In this document: piece after piece, positions 1-12,850 of the stretch
Position numbering within the stretch: position 1 is the stretch's first letter
How the letters are laid out: every line of letters begins with the position of its first letter
Origin: Gambelia wislizenii
Taxonomy: Eukaryota > Chordata > Lepidosauria > Squamata > Crotaphytidae
Assembly: GCA_030847615.1 (NCBI GenBank)
Contig: JAUMIR010000004.1
Location: 226,838,501-226,902,500, forward strand
Direction of reading: 5' to 3'
DNA length: 64,000 nt
Position numbers and translations under genes: made by a program
The notes under the pieces: model-generated
Seen by the model: only the letters and a program-made list of their open reading frames with translations
Database searches by the model: none
What the model was told of the DNA's origin: nothing

Positions 1-1459
1 GCAAGCACATCCTGGATTCTTCTCCCTGCTTACAATTACTGACCATCTGGGTGAGGCCATGATTTTCAATGTGACATGAGGAAACATTTACAAAAAAGGA
101 GTTACCGTAAGAACTACTCCCACCACCAAAATTACTCCATCGCCAGCCTGTGCTGACTCCCCCGTGAATAGATCAGTACACCTTCAGACTGCACTAAATG
201 TGTCAGCTGGTGGAGTTGTTCGCCCCATATAATGCCAATGAAATACCAACATTAAAGACATCTAAATGCAGGTACACAATTGCTTGCAATTTCATCTCAG
301 TGTCTAACTAGCTAAATTACATGTTTGAGAAGGAGGTTCCAAGAAGACAAAGAGAACAATCTGCCTTAACCAGAACTTCCTTGGCTTTTAATTACACTCG
401 GCTCCAAATTCTGAAAATCTCTACCTTCCCATTTCAGTTTTGCAGTTCTATTAGTGCCTTTAAGAAAAAGCTGAGAAAAGCGAGGACAAGCTTTTGCAGC
501 TGCATACAAATGAGCATTCTTGCCAACTAAAACACCAAAGGAGACTGCCTGTATTAACAAGTGGCAATTTAAGAAGGTGGGGAGGAGGAGCAAACATATA
601 TGGAACAAAAAATTCCAAACATGTCAAAAATACCCAAAAGTTCTTTTCAAGGTCAGCCTTGTCCAGCGCAAAAGCTTTCCCGTCACAACCATAAAATTAT
701 ACACTCTAATTCCCTCCTTTCTCTGCTATAACATTCCTTAGAATTCCCTGGGCTGCGTAATCCCTCTCCCATTTTTAATTCACAGCCTGAATGTTGATCA
801 GGGGTGAGTCAATTTTGCACCCTGGGGGCCCATTGTAAGCTATACCCCCTCTCAAAATAAAATTATTTGATTTTTTTTTTCACACAAAAAAATCAAGTTC
901 ACTTCCAGTTCTGAAAAAGCACTGGAAATACACATGCAAAAGCAAAGCCTTCCAGAAGGCCTTGGTTTAGAGCAGTGTTTCTTAAGCTATTTGACATAAG
1001 GGACAGTTTTCTTTTTCAGTGTGTCAGGAACAGGTACCATATTTGGCTACTATTACAGTATTTCTTTTTTTCCTGGAAACTTTCAGCAGTGCTGCTCCAG
1101 AGACCTGCCTCTCTTAATTCTCCTTTTTGGGTGGGTCTAGGGCCTAGGAAGCCATATGTGACATTTGGGTAACACGATCGCTTTAAGCAGAGTGGGGGAA
1201 TAGATTCCATCTTTTGGCCACCAATAACATAGGAAATATCACAGCTGACAACAGGTTGTGCTGACAATGAACCCTGGTTCCAAATTTAGAGCCATCTGCT
1301 CATGGTTCTTGTCTCTTTTTAGGCCTTCTCCTGTATCCACACCCCCACTCAGTTTACCCCAAACCTTCCTTTCTTTCTGTTACATTCCAGAAAGCAGCTG
1401 TGCTTGAAAATCTGACCACATCAAAGATGGGCAACAGAAAGGTGAGCGTCCCGAGGAAG

Positions 1460-1620
1460 GGCCAGAACACGTCTTAGTGCTAAAACATATGGCTTGCATG
1501 CTGACAGTCCAGGGTTCAACCCCTGGGATTTCAAGATTGGACTGAAAATGTCTCCTGTGTGATACCCTGGGGAGATGCCACCAGTTAGTACATGTTACGC
1601 TTAACATTCTCCAGCCAGCA
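1460..1620 (+). mobile_element. Possible tRNA-derived SINE (unnamed)
   Basis: CTTAGTGCTAAAACATATGG and a B-box-like CAGGGTTCAACCCCTGG form a tRNA-like head followed by about 100 bp of non-tRNA sequence. A weaker relative may lie at 35605-35790. No full tRNA fold is proposed. Confidence 0.45.
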
Positions 1621-1662
1621 TGGCCAATGGTGGGGGATGGTGAGAATTTTATGTATTAATTA

Positions 1663-1869
1663 CAGGTTGATCCCTGTATCCACAGGACCAGTATCTGCTG
1701 TTTCACTTACACACATATGAAAAAATATGTCCTCTCTAGGCATTTTCTAGGTCCTCCAGCACAATTCTATGGTATGTTTTCACTGGAAGTTGGGCAGGAA
1801 GCCATTCATTTCAATAAGGCTTCCAATTTCCGTGGTAAGTCTGGGAACGTATCCCCTACAAATCAACTG
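1663..1869 (+). mobile_element. Tigger-like MITE (family B)
   Basis: It starts CAGGTTGATCCCTGTATCC after TA and contains the family block TGTCCTCTCTAGGCATTTTC, TAGGTCCTCCAGCA and ACTGGAAGT. It ends near AAATCAACTG. Confidence 0.65.
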
Positions 1870-3194
1870 ACAATTGATAATAACTGTAACCCTTACCTTA
1901 ACCCTAACACTTACCCAAATGGTTTTACAAGACAATTCCAACCAAACAGAAAGGATTTTGATTGCATTTTATTGACAAAACTATCAATTATCAATTGATA
2001 TGCAAGCAGAACTGCGGCAATCTGAACTGGCCACACTGAAACCTTCAAGGCCCCGGGGGCAACCTGTACATCAAATGTTCTGCCTTTCCAACAATCTACT
2101 CAAGGTGGGATCCATACTGTAGTTCTCCTCTTCCACACTTTATCCTCATAATAACCCCATTAGGAAGCAAAGGTTGAGACTTTCTCAAGGTAATCCAGGG
2201 ACCTTCTCTTCCTTCTTCTTTCCTTTATTAAAAACAACAAGGGAAAAAAATACAACGATAAGCAGGCAATGTTTCTTTTTCTTCTCCTCCTCCTCCTTCT
2301 TAATCAGAGATCAGAGATAGTTAGGAAAACACCCTCACTATTATCAAGAAAAGGAATCACCTCCTAAGCTAACAGACAGGAGCAAAAGTAAGTTGGGAGT
2401 AAAAATTTAACACATATCATTAAAAATACATCAAAAATGGCAGAAATCTAAAGCATTCTTTTTCAATGTGCTTCTTTGATGGTCTCTTTAAAAGATGAAA
2501 AGTTATTAGCTTTCTTTGTCACCCGACAGGAAGTTTCTCCATTTTTCATCCTAATTCAGAACTAAACTTGCCAGAGATCTTTAATGCCACATGAAAGAAA
2601 AAAAAAGTTCTTCATCCAGTGATTAAAAGCCTAAAACAGGCTTTTCAGAGAGAAACTTAGAGAGAAATCAGAGAGAAACTCAGCTGAAAAGCTACTATAC
2701 ACACACAACTATCAGAATTAAGAGGTTGAGTAAATTAGCTTTACTTGTTTGTGGTTTATTGAAAGTAGACATGAAAAGGAGCGAAGAATGTGTTTTTGTT
2801 ACAATGCAGAGCGCAGACCACATACCTCTGAAAGTCTCTGCAAATTTATAAAAAACTAAAGAGGTACAGAAACCACCGCGGGAAATAAATACCATAATTA
2901 TCCAAATTTACCATGTTCTGCTCATTTAACTCCACTGCTATACAGCTTGGTATTTGGAGCATAAATACAGCAAGCACTGCCAAGTCCTGCTTTCCCACTC
3001 CTGCTTACCTTTCAGTTCTTGCACTCCACCTGCCCACAAAACAGCACACACCCCTAGTATCTGTTGACACACCTTCATGTACGCAAGTACAAAGCAGGGT
3101 GTGTTTGTACCCTTTCTTACCCAGGTATTAAGACTTTCTTCTTCCCCTGGTTCATAGAGGGAAAACCTTCATTTACTGAAGGTTGGGTTTTTTT

Positions 3195-3330
3195 TTAAGC
3201 AAATGGCAATCCTGTTGGTCTTAAGAAAAATTTCCAAATCCTTATCAGGGCTCTATTTTCAAAAAAGGGGAAAAAAAAGTATGCAAGCTTTCAAGATCTC
3301 CAGGTCTCTTCATCAGGTAAGATGTTACAA
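3195..3330 (-). mobile_element. Penelope-like element fragment with hammerhead-like motif
   Basis: On the minus strand, CTTACCTGATGAAGAGACC is followed after a short hairpin by TTGAAAGCTTGCATAC. This is a widespread vertebrate repeat that I associate with Penelope-like elements. The plus-strand AATCCTGTTGGTCTTAAG near 3210 belongs to the same repeat. Confidence 0.5.
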
Positions 3331-3597
3331 AATGCAGGTGGGGAAAAGGTGATAAAATAAACTATGCTGAAGTTGCAAGGGTTGAAGGTAATCAGATGAA
3401 AAGGCTGATGAGCTTCTCTCTACTTCTGTTTTCCATCAACCAAAGAACCTGCATGTCTCACTTGTGTATGAGATAGTTATGAATGACAGCTGTTCTCTAC
3501 ATATTTCAAAAATTGGGTATTATTCCTTCATTGGATTTTTTCTTCCCAGAAGTTCTATGGATTGTCCTAGGCAAGCTAAAACCATTATAGTCCAATT

Positions 3598-3705
3598 TCT
3601 CTCTCTCTCTGGCTTTTCTTCACAAATGAAGATTCAGGAAGGACTCATCCCGCGCTTTCTGCAAGCGCGCTGATGACTGAAAAGGCCAATCCGAGATATC
3701 CAATC
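3598..3705 (-). mobile_element. 3' end fragment of the same LINE family as 16.2-17.9 kb
   Basis: From the (CT)n tract at about 3599-3610, the next 90 bp match the 3' UTR of the LINE at 16232-16325 closely in the same orientation. Shared segments include GGCTTTTCTTC, GATTCAGGAAGGACTCATC, TGCAAGCG and CTGATGACT. Beyond about 3705 the match ends. This is a short 5'-truncated insertion. Confidence 0.75.
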
Positions 3706-5145
3706 AGCTCGGATAGTCCAATTTACATGCCTGCAAACTCCCTATTGCAGACCATCTTGCCAGATGTTGTTGGGCTGCTACTCCCAGGCTCCCTCAGAAC
3801 TAGCAGATGGGAGCTGCAGTGCAACAAGATCGGGAGGGCCACTATTGCCCATCCCAGTGTAACCAATACTTTTCAAAAAGAAAAAGAAATGAGGACAGAA
3901 GATGAAAACAAACGCTGGAACAGATGCACATTCAATGGCCAGTGGATGTAACCTAGATGATCTTTCTTTCTACATCCATGATATTCTTTCTCCCTGGGGA
4001 ATAGAGGAGCCACCTTCCAGTGGCCCATGGTCTCCTAGTGCGTGGCAGAGAACAGAATAAATTTCCCTTAAGCTCTGCCATATCAGGGCAACACACAATT
4101 AATCTCAAGGTCATACAGCTTACCAGACAGAGTACAGTTCTCTTCCTGACTCACTGAATACATGGTTTCAGCCACACAATATTTCTGTCACTATGGATTT
4201 TTTAAAACATAGTTTTAAAAAAACGTTAAAATTGGTCAGAGCTTTTAAATTACTGCATCTCTAGAAGAACTATTCTTCTAGTCAAACAACTGCAATATAT
4301 CAATGTTCCCAGCTGTCCAGTCTGGCTGTTTAGACACATAAAACCTATGTTTTAATTATACCACAGTTCTGAGGGCTGCCCAAAGGCCACTGATTCAAAT
4401 GGAACTCTGCAACAGCCCATCTGTCCACATAGTCCAAGAGGGAAATCCTGCCTTCCGATTAATTTGGTTATAATACTTCAACAAAACAAAAATGAGAACA
4501 AGAACACAAACTCATGACATTGGACTTGATTTACAAACCTGTTCTCTTTGCAGAAAAAGTCCACATTTTCTAAAAAAAAAGTGTTAAAATTAGAGAACAA
4601 TTAGCATTTTAGCGCCACCAATCTGCAATGTTATTTTCAGTTCTTAAATCCATGTGTAACATAATGGGGAGGAAAGAGGATGGGAAAACCAAATCAGAGT
4701 TAAACCATAGTTTATAACATAAGGGAAATATAGGTAAATACAAGATTGTCTGGATAGGACAATAGTCCTAAAACTGCAACTCGAGGTGACCTGCCTAGGA
4801 GTGCTTCAGAAATGATCCACTTTAGCAAATCTTCTAAATCTTCCTCTAGGCCAGAATGGGTACTTGGGTCTTTAGATGTTCTGGTCTACATCTTGCACAA
4901 TTCCTTGCTAACAGTCGTGCTGGGTGGGACTGATGGAAGTTAAGAGGTCAAAACATTTCAAGGAGCAGAGATTACACACCCCTTCTGCAGGTTTATTCTT
5001 GGGAATAAACAGCTGAAGGTCAGGTGCATGTTTTCAAAAGAGGTTGCCCCAAGCTACTCTCCTACATGCGCTAGTCAGCTCCCAATGGTGAGCAAAAATC
5101 ACATATAAGCCATCTTTCCCTTTTTGTTCTGGTTGAACAAAATAG

Positions 5146-5420
5146 AGGTTGAGTACCCCTTATCTGGAAATCTGAAATGCTCCAAAATCCAAAACTGTCC
5201 ATGTGGGTAAGCTGACATAGTGATACCTTTGCTTTCTGATGGTTCAATGCACACTCACTTTGTTTCATGCACAAAAGTATTTAAAATATTGTGTGTAAAA
5301 CTACCTTCAGGCTATGTATACGAAACATAAATGAAATTTGTGTTTAGACTTGGGCCATATCTCCAAAATATCTCATTATGTATATGCAAATATCCCAAAA
5401 TTCAAAAGCATTTCAGATAT
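5146..5420 (-). mobile_element. Tigger-type element resembling mammalian MER44/Tigger7-class MITE
   Basis: It contains AGGTTGAGTACCCCTTATCT, AAATGCTCCAAAATCC, TGTTTCATGCACAAAAGTAT, GAAACATAAATGAAATTTGT, TTTAGACTTGGGCC and ATCTCATTATGTATATGCAA in order. The same order of blocks occurs at 34380-34699. The wording is strongly reminiscent of a well-known mammalian Tigger MITE. The family name is from memory. Confidence 0.65.
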
Positions 5421-5535
5421 TCACATCCCTTTCAAAGCATCAGCAGCACAGATGGCACCAAAAACCAAAAATAAGAAGATATATGTGACTAAGACACAAG
5501 TTACATTCCCAGTTTGCAAAGAACTAAAACAAACC

Positions 5536-5715
5536 AGTGTGAGAGCCTGTGTGGCACAGCAGTTTGAGCATTGGACTAGGAATCTTGGAGACTAGGATTG
5601 CACCCTGCACCATTGCACTGTCTCAGCTTAAGGGAAAGACAATGACAAAGCCTTTCTGAACAAATCTTGTTGAGAAAACTATGTGATAGGGTTACGGTAA
5701 GTTGGAAATGACTTA
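5536..5715 (+). mobile_element. tRNA-derived SINE with BovB-type tail
   Basis: The head is TGTGTGGCACAGCAGTTTGA and GCATTGGACTAGGAATCTTG. The body is AAGCCTTTCTGAACAAATCT. The tail is GTTACGGTAAGTTGGAAATG, fused to a CR1 3' stub at 5716. Confidence 0.75.
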
Positions 5716-5775
5716 TAGAATCATAGAATCATAGATTTATAGAGTTGGAAGAGACCACAAGGGCCATCCATTGAA
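5716..5775 (-). mobile_element. CR1 3' terminal stub
   Basis: AGAATCATAGAATCATAG followed by GTTGGAAGAGACCACAAGGG and CCATCCA is the CR1 3' end seen at 29651. It is directly appended to the BovB-tail end of a SINE and truncated after about 55 bp. Confidence 0.7.
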
Positions 5776-8700
5776 GACATGTAACAACAAAACAAACCAC
5801 CAATGGGCAGGCGCATGGGGAGAAATGTGCCTCCCCACTATGGTTTTATGCTTGAGCCTTTCCCCTATCAATTGCCACAACGTGTGCAATAAAACCAGCT
5901 TAGTATGTGGTGTCAAGTTACCCGTTGTACATTTTGCTTCCTTCTCCAACTTTGAAAAACTTTTTTTAAAAAAGATTTCGAATGAGAGAAATAAGCAGGC
6001 TATACAGTAACAACAAACAGCCTTCCTGCTATTTCCTATTTATGCTAGACTCACATCTAAAGAAAATGTCAGGAACACAGAATTCTCAGAAAGCAGCAGC
6101 ATTATCCATCCTAACTTCAACTGCCTTCAACACTAACATGAAAGAGAGCCTTGTCAGATTCTAGTTCTTAATTCCCTCATCAGAGTCAATCTGAAACATC
6201 ACACACAATATTCTATGCACTCAAGACTGCATCAGTGCTTATTTTGTAAGGAATAATATTAAGTCAAGTCTGTCACCCTTGTGGAAACTCACAGGGAGGT
6301 TAACCTCTCTTTGTATAGCACAGAAATGGAAGATATTTTGGTAAACTATGAACCTGAATTATTTAATGACCATCCCTAATTAAAGATTAAATTGCCCCAG
6401 CATGTAAGCACTACTGATTGTAATAGGATTTAAATGGGCATAAATAGTTGAGACTAGAGGTATAACCCAGAGAACACAGCTCACTACGTAAGCTCCAAAG
6501 ATTTCAGTGGATTTCAAAGATGCAATCCTTACACAGGGGAAGGCTGCTTAAATCCTACTGATTTAAGCAGCCTAACTGCATGCAGGATTGTAGATTTGGA
6601 TGTACCTTACTTCTGTTGGATTGCACTCCGGGGCCATAATTTTCAACATCTGGAGGCTTATCTTCCACTTTACAGCCTACATACCATGTCAAAACTACTA
6701 TTCAGTTTTAAAGGCAGGATTACAGGCAATGAAATCCAAAACTGTGATAAACTATGGATGTGAAAAATACCAAGAAAAGGCCCACACCTGGGTTTAGACT
6801 GCAGTTACCACCTGAGGGGCAAATTAAAAATAAAAAGCTGATATATTAACAGCAAGAGAAAGACTAGAAGATTGGCAAACAGGCATGGAATGATACTGTA
6901 AATACATAACAAAGATGCAGACAGAGAACTCCAGGCAGGAATCCCAGAGTTTTTGGAGCAAAAAGAACTGGAAGACATGCAGAGGCAAAAAAAAAATCTC
7001 AGCCCCCAAGTGAAACGCCATGACTTGCATTGTTAAGCAGCAATGTGTGAAATGAATTAGTGTTATTCTTTAATTGGCTGGAAGGAGCTCTATTTACTCT
7101 CTGGCAACAAGAAAGGAAAGTGAAGAAAGAAGTGGTCAGAATTATTCTTAAGAAAACGCACACACACTGCCACTAACATTAATGGAATAGCATCATGCCC
7201 ACTTGACATGAAAACAAGCTACACACAGTCTTACTTCCTATGGAACTTCATAAGTATACAATTCCAAAAAATAAACTGTTAAGATACAGTATATCTTTCT
7301 TGATTGCATCTAGGCGATTTCTTCCACTACAGTACTACTAAAAAGAACCACATCAGGATCACAAGACACATCTCCAACAGCTGAAGACTTAAGACTATTC
7401 TAAACCCTGTTTACATAAAACTGCTGTTTTTCTCAAGGAACTGTGTTTTAAAGGAGGTAATAATTCTGTTAAAGCTAATTAACCAGCTTGCAGAACTACA
7501 GTTCCCAGGATTCACTGGGGAGGAAGTAAGCAAGCAGAGGTTACCCTGACAGTTTAACCAGTTCAGGCCTATATGCACACAGATATTTATGGTTATTTTC
7601 TGTGGACAAAGTGAGACAAACAAAAATGAGTGAGGCAGTATATAACTAAAGATAGCCCTTCTTTGTCTGCAGTTGTGACACAAGTACTAATTTCAGAATC
7701 TTCTAACGGAATGTTATGGCAACTTACAGCTATTAAAAGAAAACTGTTCATAACAGATGGGAATCCTAAACAGTTAACATGATGGAAGCTGGTAAAATGG
7801 CCTTATTCCTCTCCCAAGATTGTTCCCTTCCCTACTTCAAAGCATCCTTGTGTGTCAAATTATTTTAAACTTCAAAATAAAACTACAATGTTATAAAACA
7901 AGAAGAACGCCTACAGCATGTACACTGCACGTTGGATTGAATTCTTCAACTTGGCCTCATCGCTTATGCATCGGGTAAAACAAACACTGACAGCTTTTTT
8001 GCATTTGTAAAGGCCCCCATAGCAGCTGTGGTGATCCCACCATAGAGCAATGAATTAAGCCTGAAATCCAGCTGGGTTTGAACAGAAGCCTTCTTTTTTC
8101 TCCACAATACAGCAAGACTATCATTGTTAACCTAGGCATTATTGCAAAATATTCCACATGACACTAAGAGAGCGAGCTACACCCTACAAAATTAGCTCTT
8201 TTAAGCATTTTTATTTTAAAAAAAAAATATTGCACTGCCTGGGCTGACTGTAATTTTGAGACCAAGACTATATGAATGGTAAGGCAGGTTGTCCCAATAC
8301 ACTGACCAGCTGGGAAAAAATCATTTCAAACATATAAATAAATACTGCTTTTACACAATTGTACTGATGTTCCAGAAGTTTGGATATAACATCCTTTAAG
8401 ATTACAGTCATGGAAAAAAAGAAGACTGGAAAGACTCCTGCTGAAAAGTCACTTCCATGCAAAACCGATCATTCTCAAGGTAATTTTGCCAAAACTAGGC
8501 CCTTTAAAAGAGAAACACAAGCAGCAGCATTCAGCAAGATGGGCCTTCATTTTGTGCATTACACAAGAATTGAATTTCCATTTTTGGCACATATGAAAAG
8601 AAAGGGCTGACAGTTATGCTAAAGGCAACCCACGCTGAGTACATTAATTTTTAAAGGTCTTCCCAACTGGGCCTTCAATCTTATTCAACATTACATGAAG

Positions 8701-9175
8701 TATTATCACCCAACGCCTCTTCTCTTGTCCTAGTGTAGAGACTGTCGAGAAATCTGTACATTATAGTGCTCAGAAAGCAGCCAGCATGTAGGTTACCTTG
8801 AATTAATAGGCACATATTCTGCTCCTAATGGAGAGAGGCTATTTAAGGTAGAACAGCATGATACACACCAATGCATGTTAAGAAAATTCTGTGGATCTGG
8901 AAGGAAATGGCTATACACCTCATCCTTCCTCCCACAGTCCACTTCTCAATGCCAACATATCCCCTCCCATAATAGCTTTTGCTTAGAGGAAGCAGCTGTC
9001 AGATTTTTGTTACACACATGTGCATAGAATATATAGCTAGATCCTTGGCAATAAAGCCTGTCCTGGTATTGTTCAATCAAAAACGTTTTCCCTGTTTGGA
9101 CACACTGTATTGCTGGAAGCCCTAGGATAACCCAAATCTGTTTTAATACAAATGGCCATCAGGAAAACTATAGAG

Positions 9176-9359
9176 CAGTGCTACTCAGGGTGGTGGACCT
9201 AGGACCAGTGCCAGTTCATAAGCCATGAATTTCCAGTGCATTGACAATTTCCAGAGAAGAAAAAAATAGTTGTAGCCAATGGGAACAAATATGGTACTGA
9301 TCTCTGGCATGTTAGGAAAAAATGCAGGATTCCCAGATCAAATACCCTGAGGAGCACTG
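9176..9359. mobile_element. hAT-type MITE
   Basis: The ends are CAGTGCTACTCAGGGTGGTG and CCCTGAGGAGCACTG. The flanking octamers CTATAGAG and TTCTAGAG agree at 6 of 8 positions. No coding capacity. Confidence 0.75.
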
Positions 9360-10127
9360 TTCTAGAGTACATGCCACAATTAATATGCCCCACACCTTCT
9401 AAACTAGGTTGCCGTCCTTGGGTGAAGCCGAGAAAAATCCCGTCACCAGGGCTGAAGGTAACATTCAGTCTAATCAACTTCAGCAGGTGGAATGAGGTAT
9501 GGAGATATATGTGCTGTCCTTCGTCTCAGACAGCAAAATATCCTGATAATGAGCACCTCCACATATCTTCAATATTTAGTGTACTTCTTGTGGATTTGAA
9601 CTGTAAACTGCATAAGGAGCCAATCATGGCTTATAGAGGGAGAGGAATAAAACAAAATAAGATGTGGTAACATCAGTCTCCGTGTGATAACTACAGATTG
9701 TTATCATGCTTCAATTGGCTCTCACGTATGGCTATTTGCCAGAAGTGGTAAAAAGGCAACACCCATGAGGAAATTCAGAGCATAATGACTGATTTTAGCT
9801 ATTTCATATGTTCAAGTCATCTTAATGATTGCTACAGTTACTATGTGCATTAAGTTCACACTTAATCACATGTGGTACATGACCTCTGACTCAATATGGA
9901 TTTGTTTCTAATCAGAGGAATGCTCTGACAGTGTAAACCAATGAATGTTTATTCAAAAGAAGGTCCCATGGTGTTCAGGGGGCTTACTCCCCTGTAAATG
10001 TTGCTTAAGATCAGTTTAAATTTTTGAAAACAAGGGGTTTGTTTATACAAGCCCACAAAAAACAGTCCCTTGTAGTAATGACACTTTGTAGCAGTTACGA
10101 CCTGTCCTAACGTTTTTTCTGTCCCCT

Positions 10128-10648
10128 TAAGCTCTCCACATGACCGCTAGGAAACATAGCGGCCACGAATGATTTACTCATATTTGCACTTACCAGAATT
10201 TGCCACCAACACCCTATTAAAAAAAAGATATCCTAGGTGCAATTGAGTGATTTTTCACTTTAACACAAAAGCAGAAAAAGAAGAAGAACCCAATACCCAC
10301 TTTTCTCACCTTAGCACTTGCCCACTAAGGCAGAAATCCAATATGGCAGCAGCGAGCACTTGTCTTGCTAGCAAGCCCTGCCCCCTGCATTCATCCAGCC
10401 AATCAGATTTGTGCTTCTTCTCATGTGGGCAAGCAAATCAGATCAACTTGTTTGTCCTAACGAGTGGAAATGTGCACCCTTTCATTTTTTAAAAAAAGAC
10501 TGTTAAAGTCTCAAAGGCTTTTCTGGAGAGGTTTTTGCCGGTTTTGGCCCCCACTCCTTCTCAACATAGCGAAATCACACAGAATGCCATTAAGACAGGT
10601 AGGATTCTCCTCACATTCTGTGAGTTTTCTCACCATTTAGACAACCCC
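10128..10648 (-). mobile_element. MITE family D copy (limits approximate)
   Basis: The right end reads CTCCTCACATTCTGTGAG, then CCATTTAGACAACCCC. This is the inverse of the left ends at 48903 and 38962. The interior shares CAGCCAATCAGATTTG-type sequence with those copies. Confidence 0.55.
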
Positions 10649-11500
10649 AAGATATGAGGAAAGTGTGTGCCTTGTTTTGGCACTGAATCAGATTTCTGGG
10701 AAGACAATTCAGCTTTGAAACAAAGTGCACATTCCTTCTGCGCCTTCTTTTATAGAAATATGGGGGTGGGGTCCAGCCACAATGGCAAATTGAGGGCGAG
10801 GGACTCTTTAAAAAAAACAACAGACAGGGGAAATACAGTGTGCCCATCCCTGTCCCAGGAGCTATAGGCGAATCATTATTAACAGGAACTGAGGCATACT
10901 TGAAACATACTTGATTTTAGTCAGTGTATGTCAGATTTTAACATTTAAGCTACTGAATAAATAAAAACTTCTCATCAGATTTTTCTTCAATAAGATTTTT
11001 CTATTGTAAAAATGGAGGAGGAAGAATAGAGTCCCAACCAAGGAAGGTGTGTGGGAGATGGAAGGAAGTTCAACCCCACATCTAAGAGATCTCTGTACTT
11101 TAAATGTGACTTTAAAGGCAAGGAATAAACCAGGGATTGTGGTCAGGATGCTCTTTGTCTTTACATTTCCCATAACAAGTGCATCCAGACAAGTCAGTTC
11201 TATGGAGACAGGAAATCTAGTTAAGAATAATACTTTAATTGCCAAGATGCTAAATTAATGTTTCACCCCCTCAGTAATACAGGACAATCTTTCTCCAAAA
11301 GTAACGTTCCTAAATCTAGTATCCTCCAGACATGTTGGGACTGTGACTCCAGCAGCCATGCTGCCTGGGAATGATGGGAGTTGTAGCCCAACATACTAGG
11401 TAACATTACATTGGGTAAGGCTTCCCCTAAGGAACATGGGATGAAAATCAATCTATTGCCATTTCTACTCAGTGTTTCATTCTATTTATGCCCAACAGTG

Positions 11501-11526
11501 TGTGTATGTGTGTGTGTGTGTGTGTG
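11501..11526. repeat. (GT)n microsatellite
   Basis: A GT tract of about 13 units with one A interruption. Confidence 0.9.
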
Positions 11527-12735
11527 CAGGGCTTTCTCTAGGTTTGTCATGGAGCTCCAAGTAGAAGAAATAAAATGGGCAAAAGTGATTTTAGAGTAGG
11601 AATTGCATTAGTACAGCAACAATGCAAGAGGCAGACTGCCACAGAGGATGGGCAAAATAAGCAAAATCTGGAGAGCAGCCAATGGAATTCACAAAAGAAA
11701 CAAGAGACATGGCTCAAAATGTTCAACAGAGATTTGGTTACTGGTAGAAAAGCCAAATACATTTCAGTCCATGTGTGCTCTTAAAGTGTTCTTCAAGGAG
11801 TTACTTAAAATAAAACTTGAGAAATTTCTGAACCAGAAAATGGTTTGAGTTCCTGGTTCAGAAATTTCTGAAGGCTGATTCTAAATAGGCCCATCCCCCT
11901 GAATATACACAGGCCAAAACAGGTTGGGCTCATCTACCAATAAAGAATAACCCTTGAGCACCCTGAGATGTATCTCTTGCCTCTCCTCCACTATGAGGTC
12001 ATTTTTAGAGCAGTGGGGGGAGTTAAAGCTCATTCTAATCTGCCTTTCTCAATGGAGAGCCCTCCAAATGCTTTGCCATATAACTCCCATGAGTTGCAAC
12101 CATCACTGTCATTGGTCAGGGATTACGAAAGCTATAGGCCAAAACATCTGGAGGGACCTACACTGAGGAAGATTAATCTAGTCCAGCATTCTGATCCCTA
12201 TATCAACCTGTCAGATGTCGCTGGATACTTACAAGCAGAACGTAGTGTCAGTAGTTGTACCATGCTATTATCAGGTAACCAGAGATTATAATACTGTCTG
12301 CTCCCAATCTCACTGTGTGTACAAGGGAGGGGGAAGCGAGGTTAAATAGCCTCTCTGTAGAAATAAAACTGAGGTGCTGTAAAGAGGGCTTTAAAAAAAA
12401 GAACATTTTTTTAAAATAGAAGTACAGTACAGTAAATGTAAGTAATAATGTAGGTAATTTCCCATGCAGACTGAGAGCTGATTTACATACGCATTTGTCA
12501 CTTGACACAGTGTGTCCACAATGTGTGACTGCCTCTACTGAAAAACTCTGGGCTTGTGGTGATGTCAAATCAGCCAAAGATTTCTGCTTCCTTTAAAAGA
12601 TCAGAGGCAGAAGAAACAATGTAGTCACTTCACCTTTCACTCTATGGTCTATTGATAAAAAGATCAATGTAAGTCTCTACAGCTTGCTGCAGCTCCAAAC
12701 TGTTACTTTGCTTTCTGCTGAAAAGGCAGAAATCA

Positions 12736-12850
12736 GGCAGCTCTCCAGATGCTGCAGGACTGCAGGTCCCAGCATTCCTCCCCTTTGGTTATGCTGGGTA
12801 GGGCTGGTGGAAGTTGCAGTCCAACAACATCTGGAGGGCTGCCAACCCCT
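12736..12850. mobile_element. Palindromic repeat fragment (CTCCAGATG...CATCTGGAG type)
   Basis: CTCTCCAGATGCTGCAGGAC, then GGTTATGCTGGGTAGGGCTG, then GCAGTCCAACAACATCTGGA form an inverted pair. Related fragments occur at 3768-3845, 11325-11400, 12040-12160 and 56903-56975. Confidence 0.65.

Noticed and set aside
1525..1545. tRNA B-box-like sequence suggesting a tRNA gene
   Set aside because: No matching acceptor or anticodon arms; better explained as a tRNA-derived SINE head.
1885..1916. Telomere-like CCTTACCTTAACCCTAACAC
   Set aside because: Only one or two TAACCC-like units and no array; chance or degenerate interstitial sequence.
8380..8610. 76-residue plus-strand frame, Lys-rich start
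   Set aside because: Isolated frame without splice signals or recognised homology in AT-rich intron; similar to many chance frames here.
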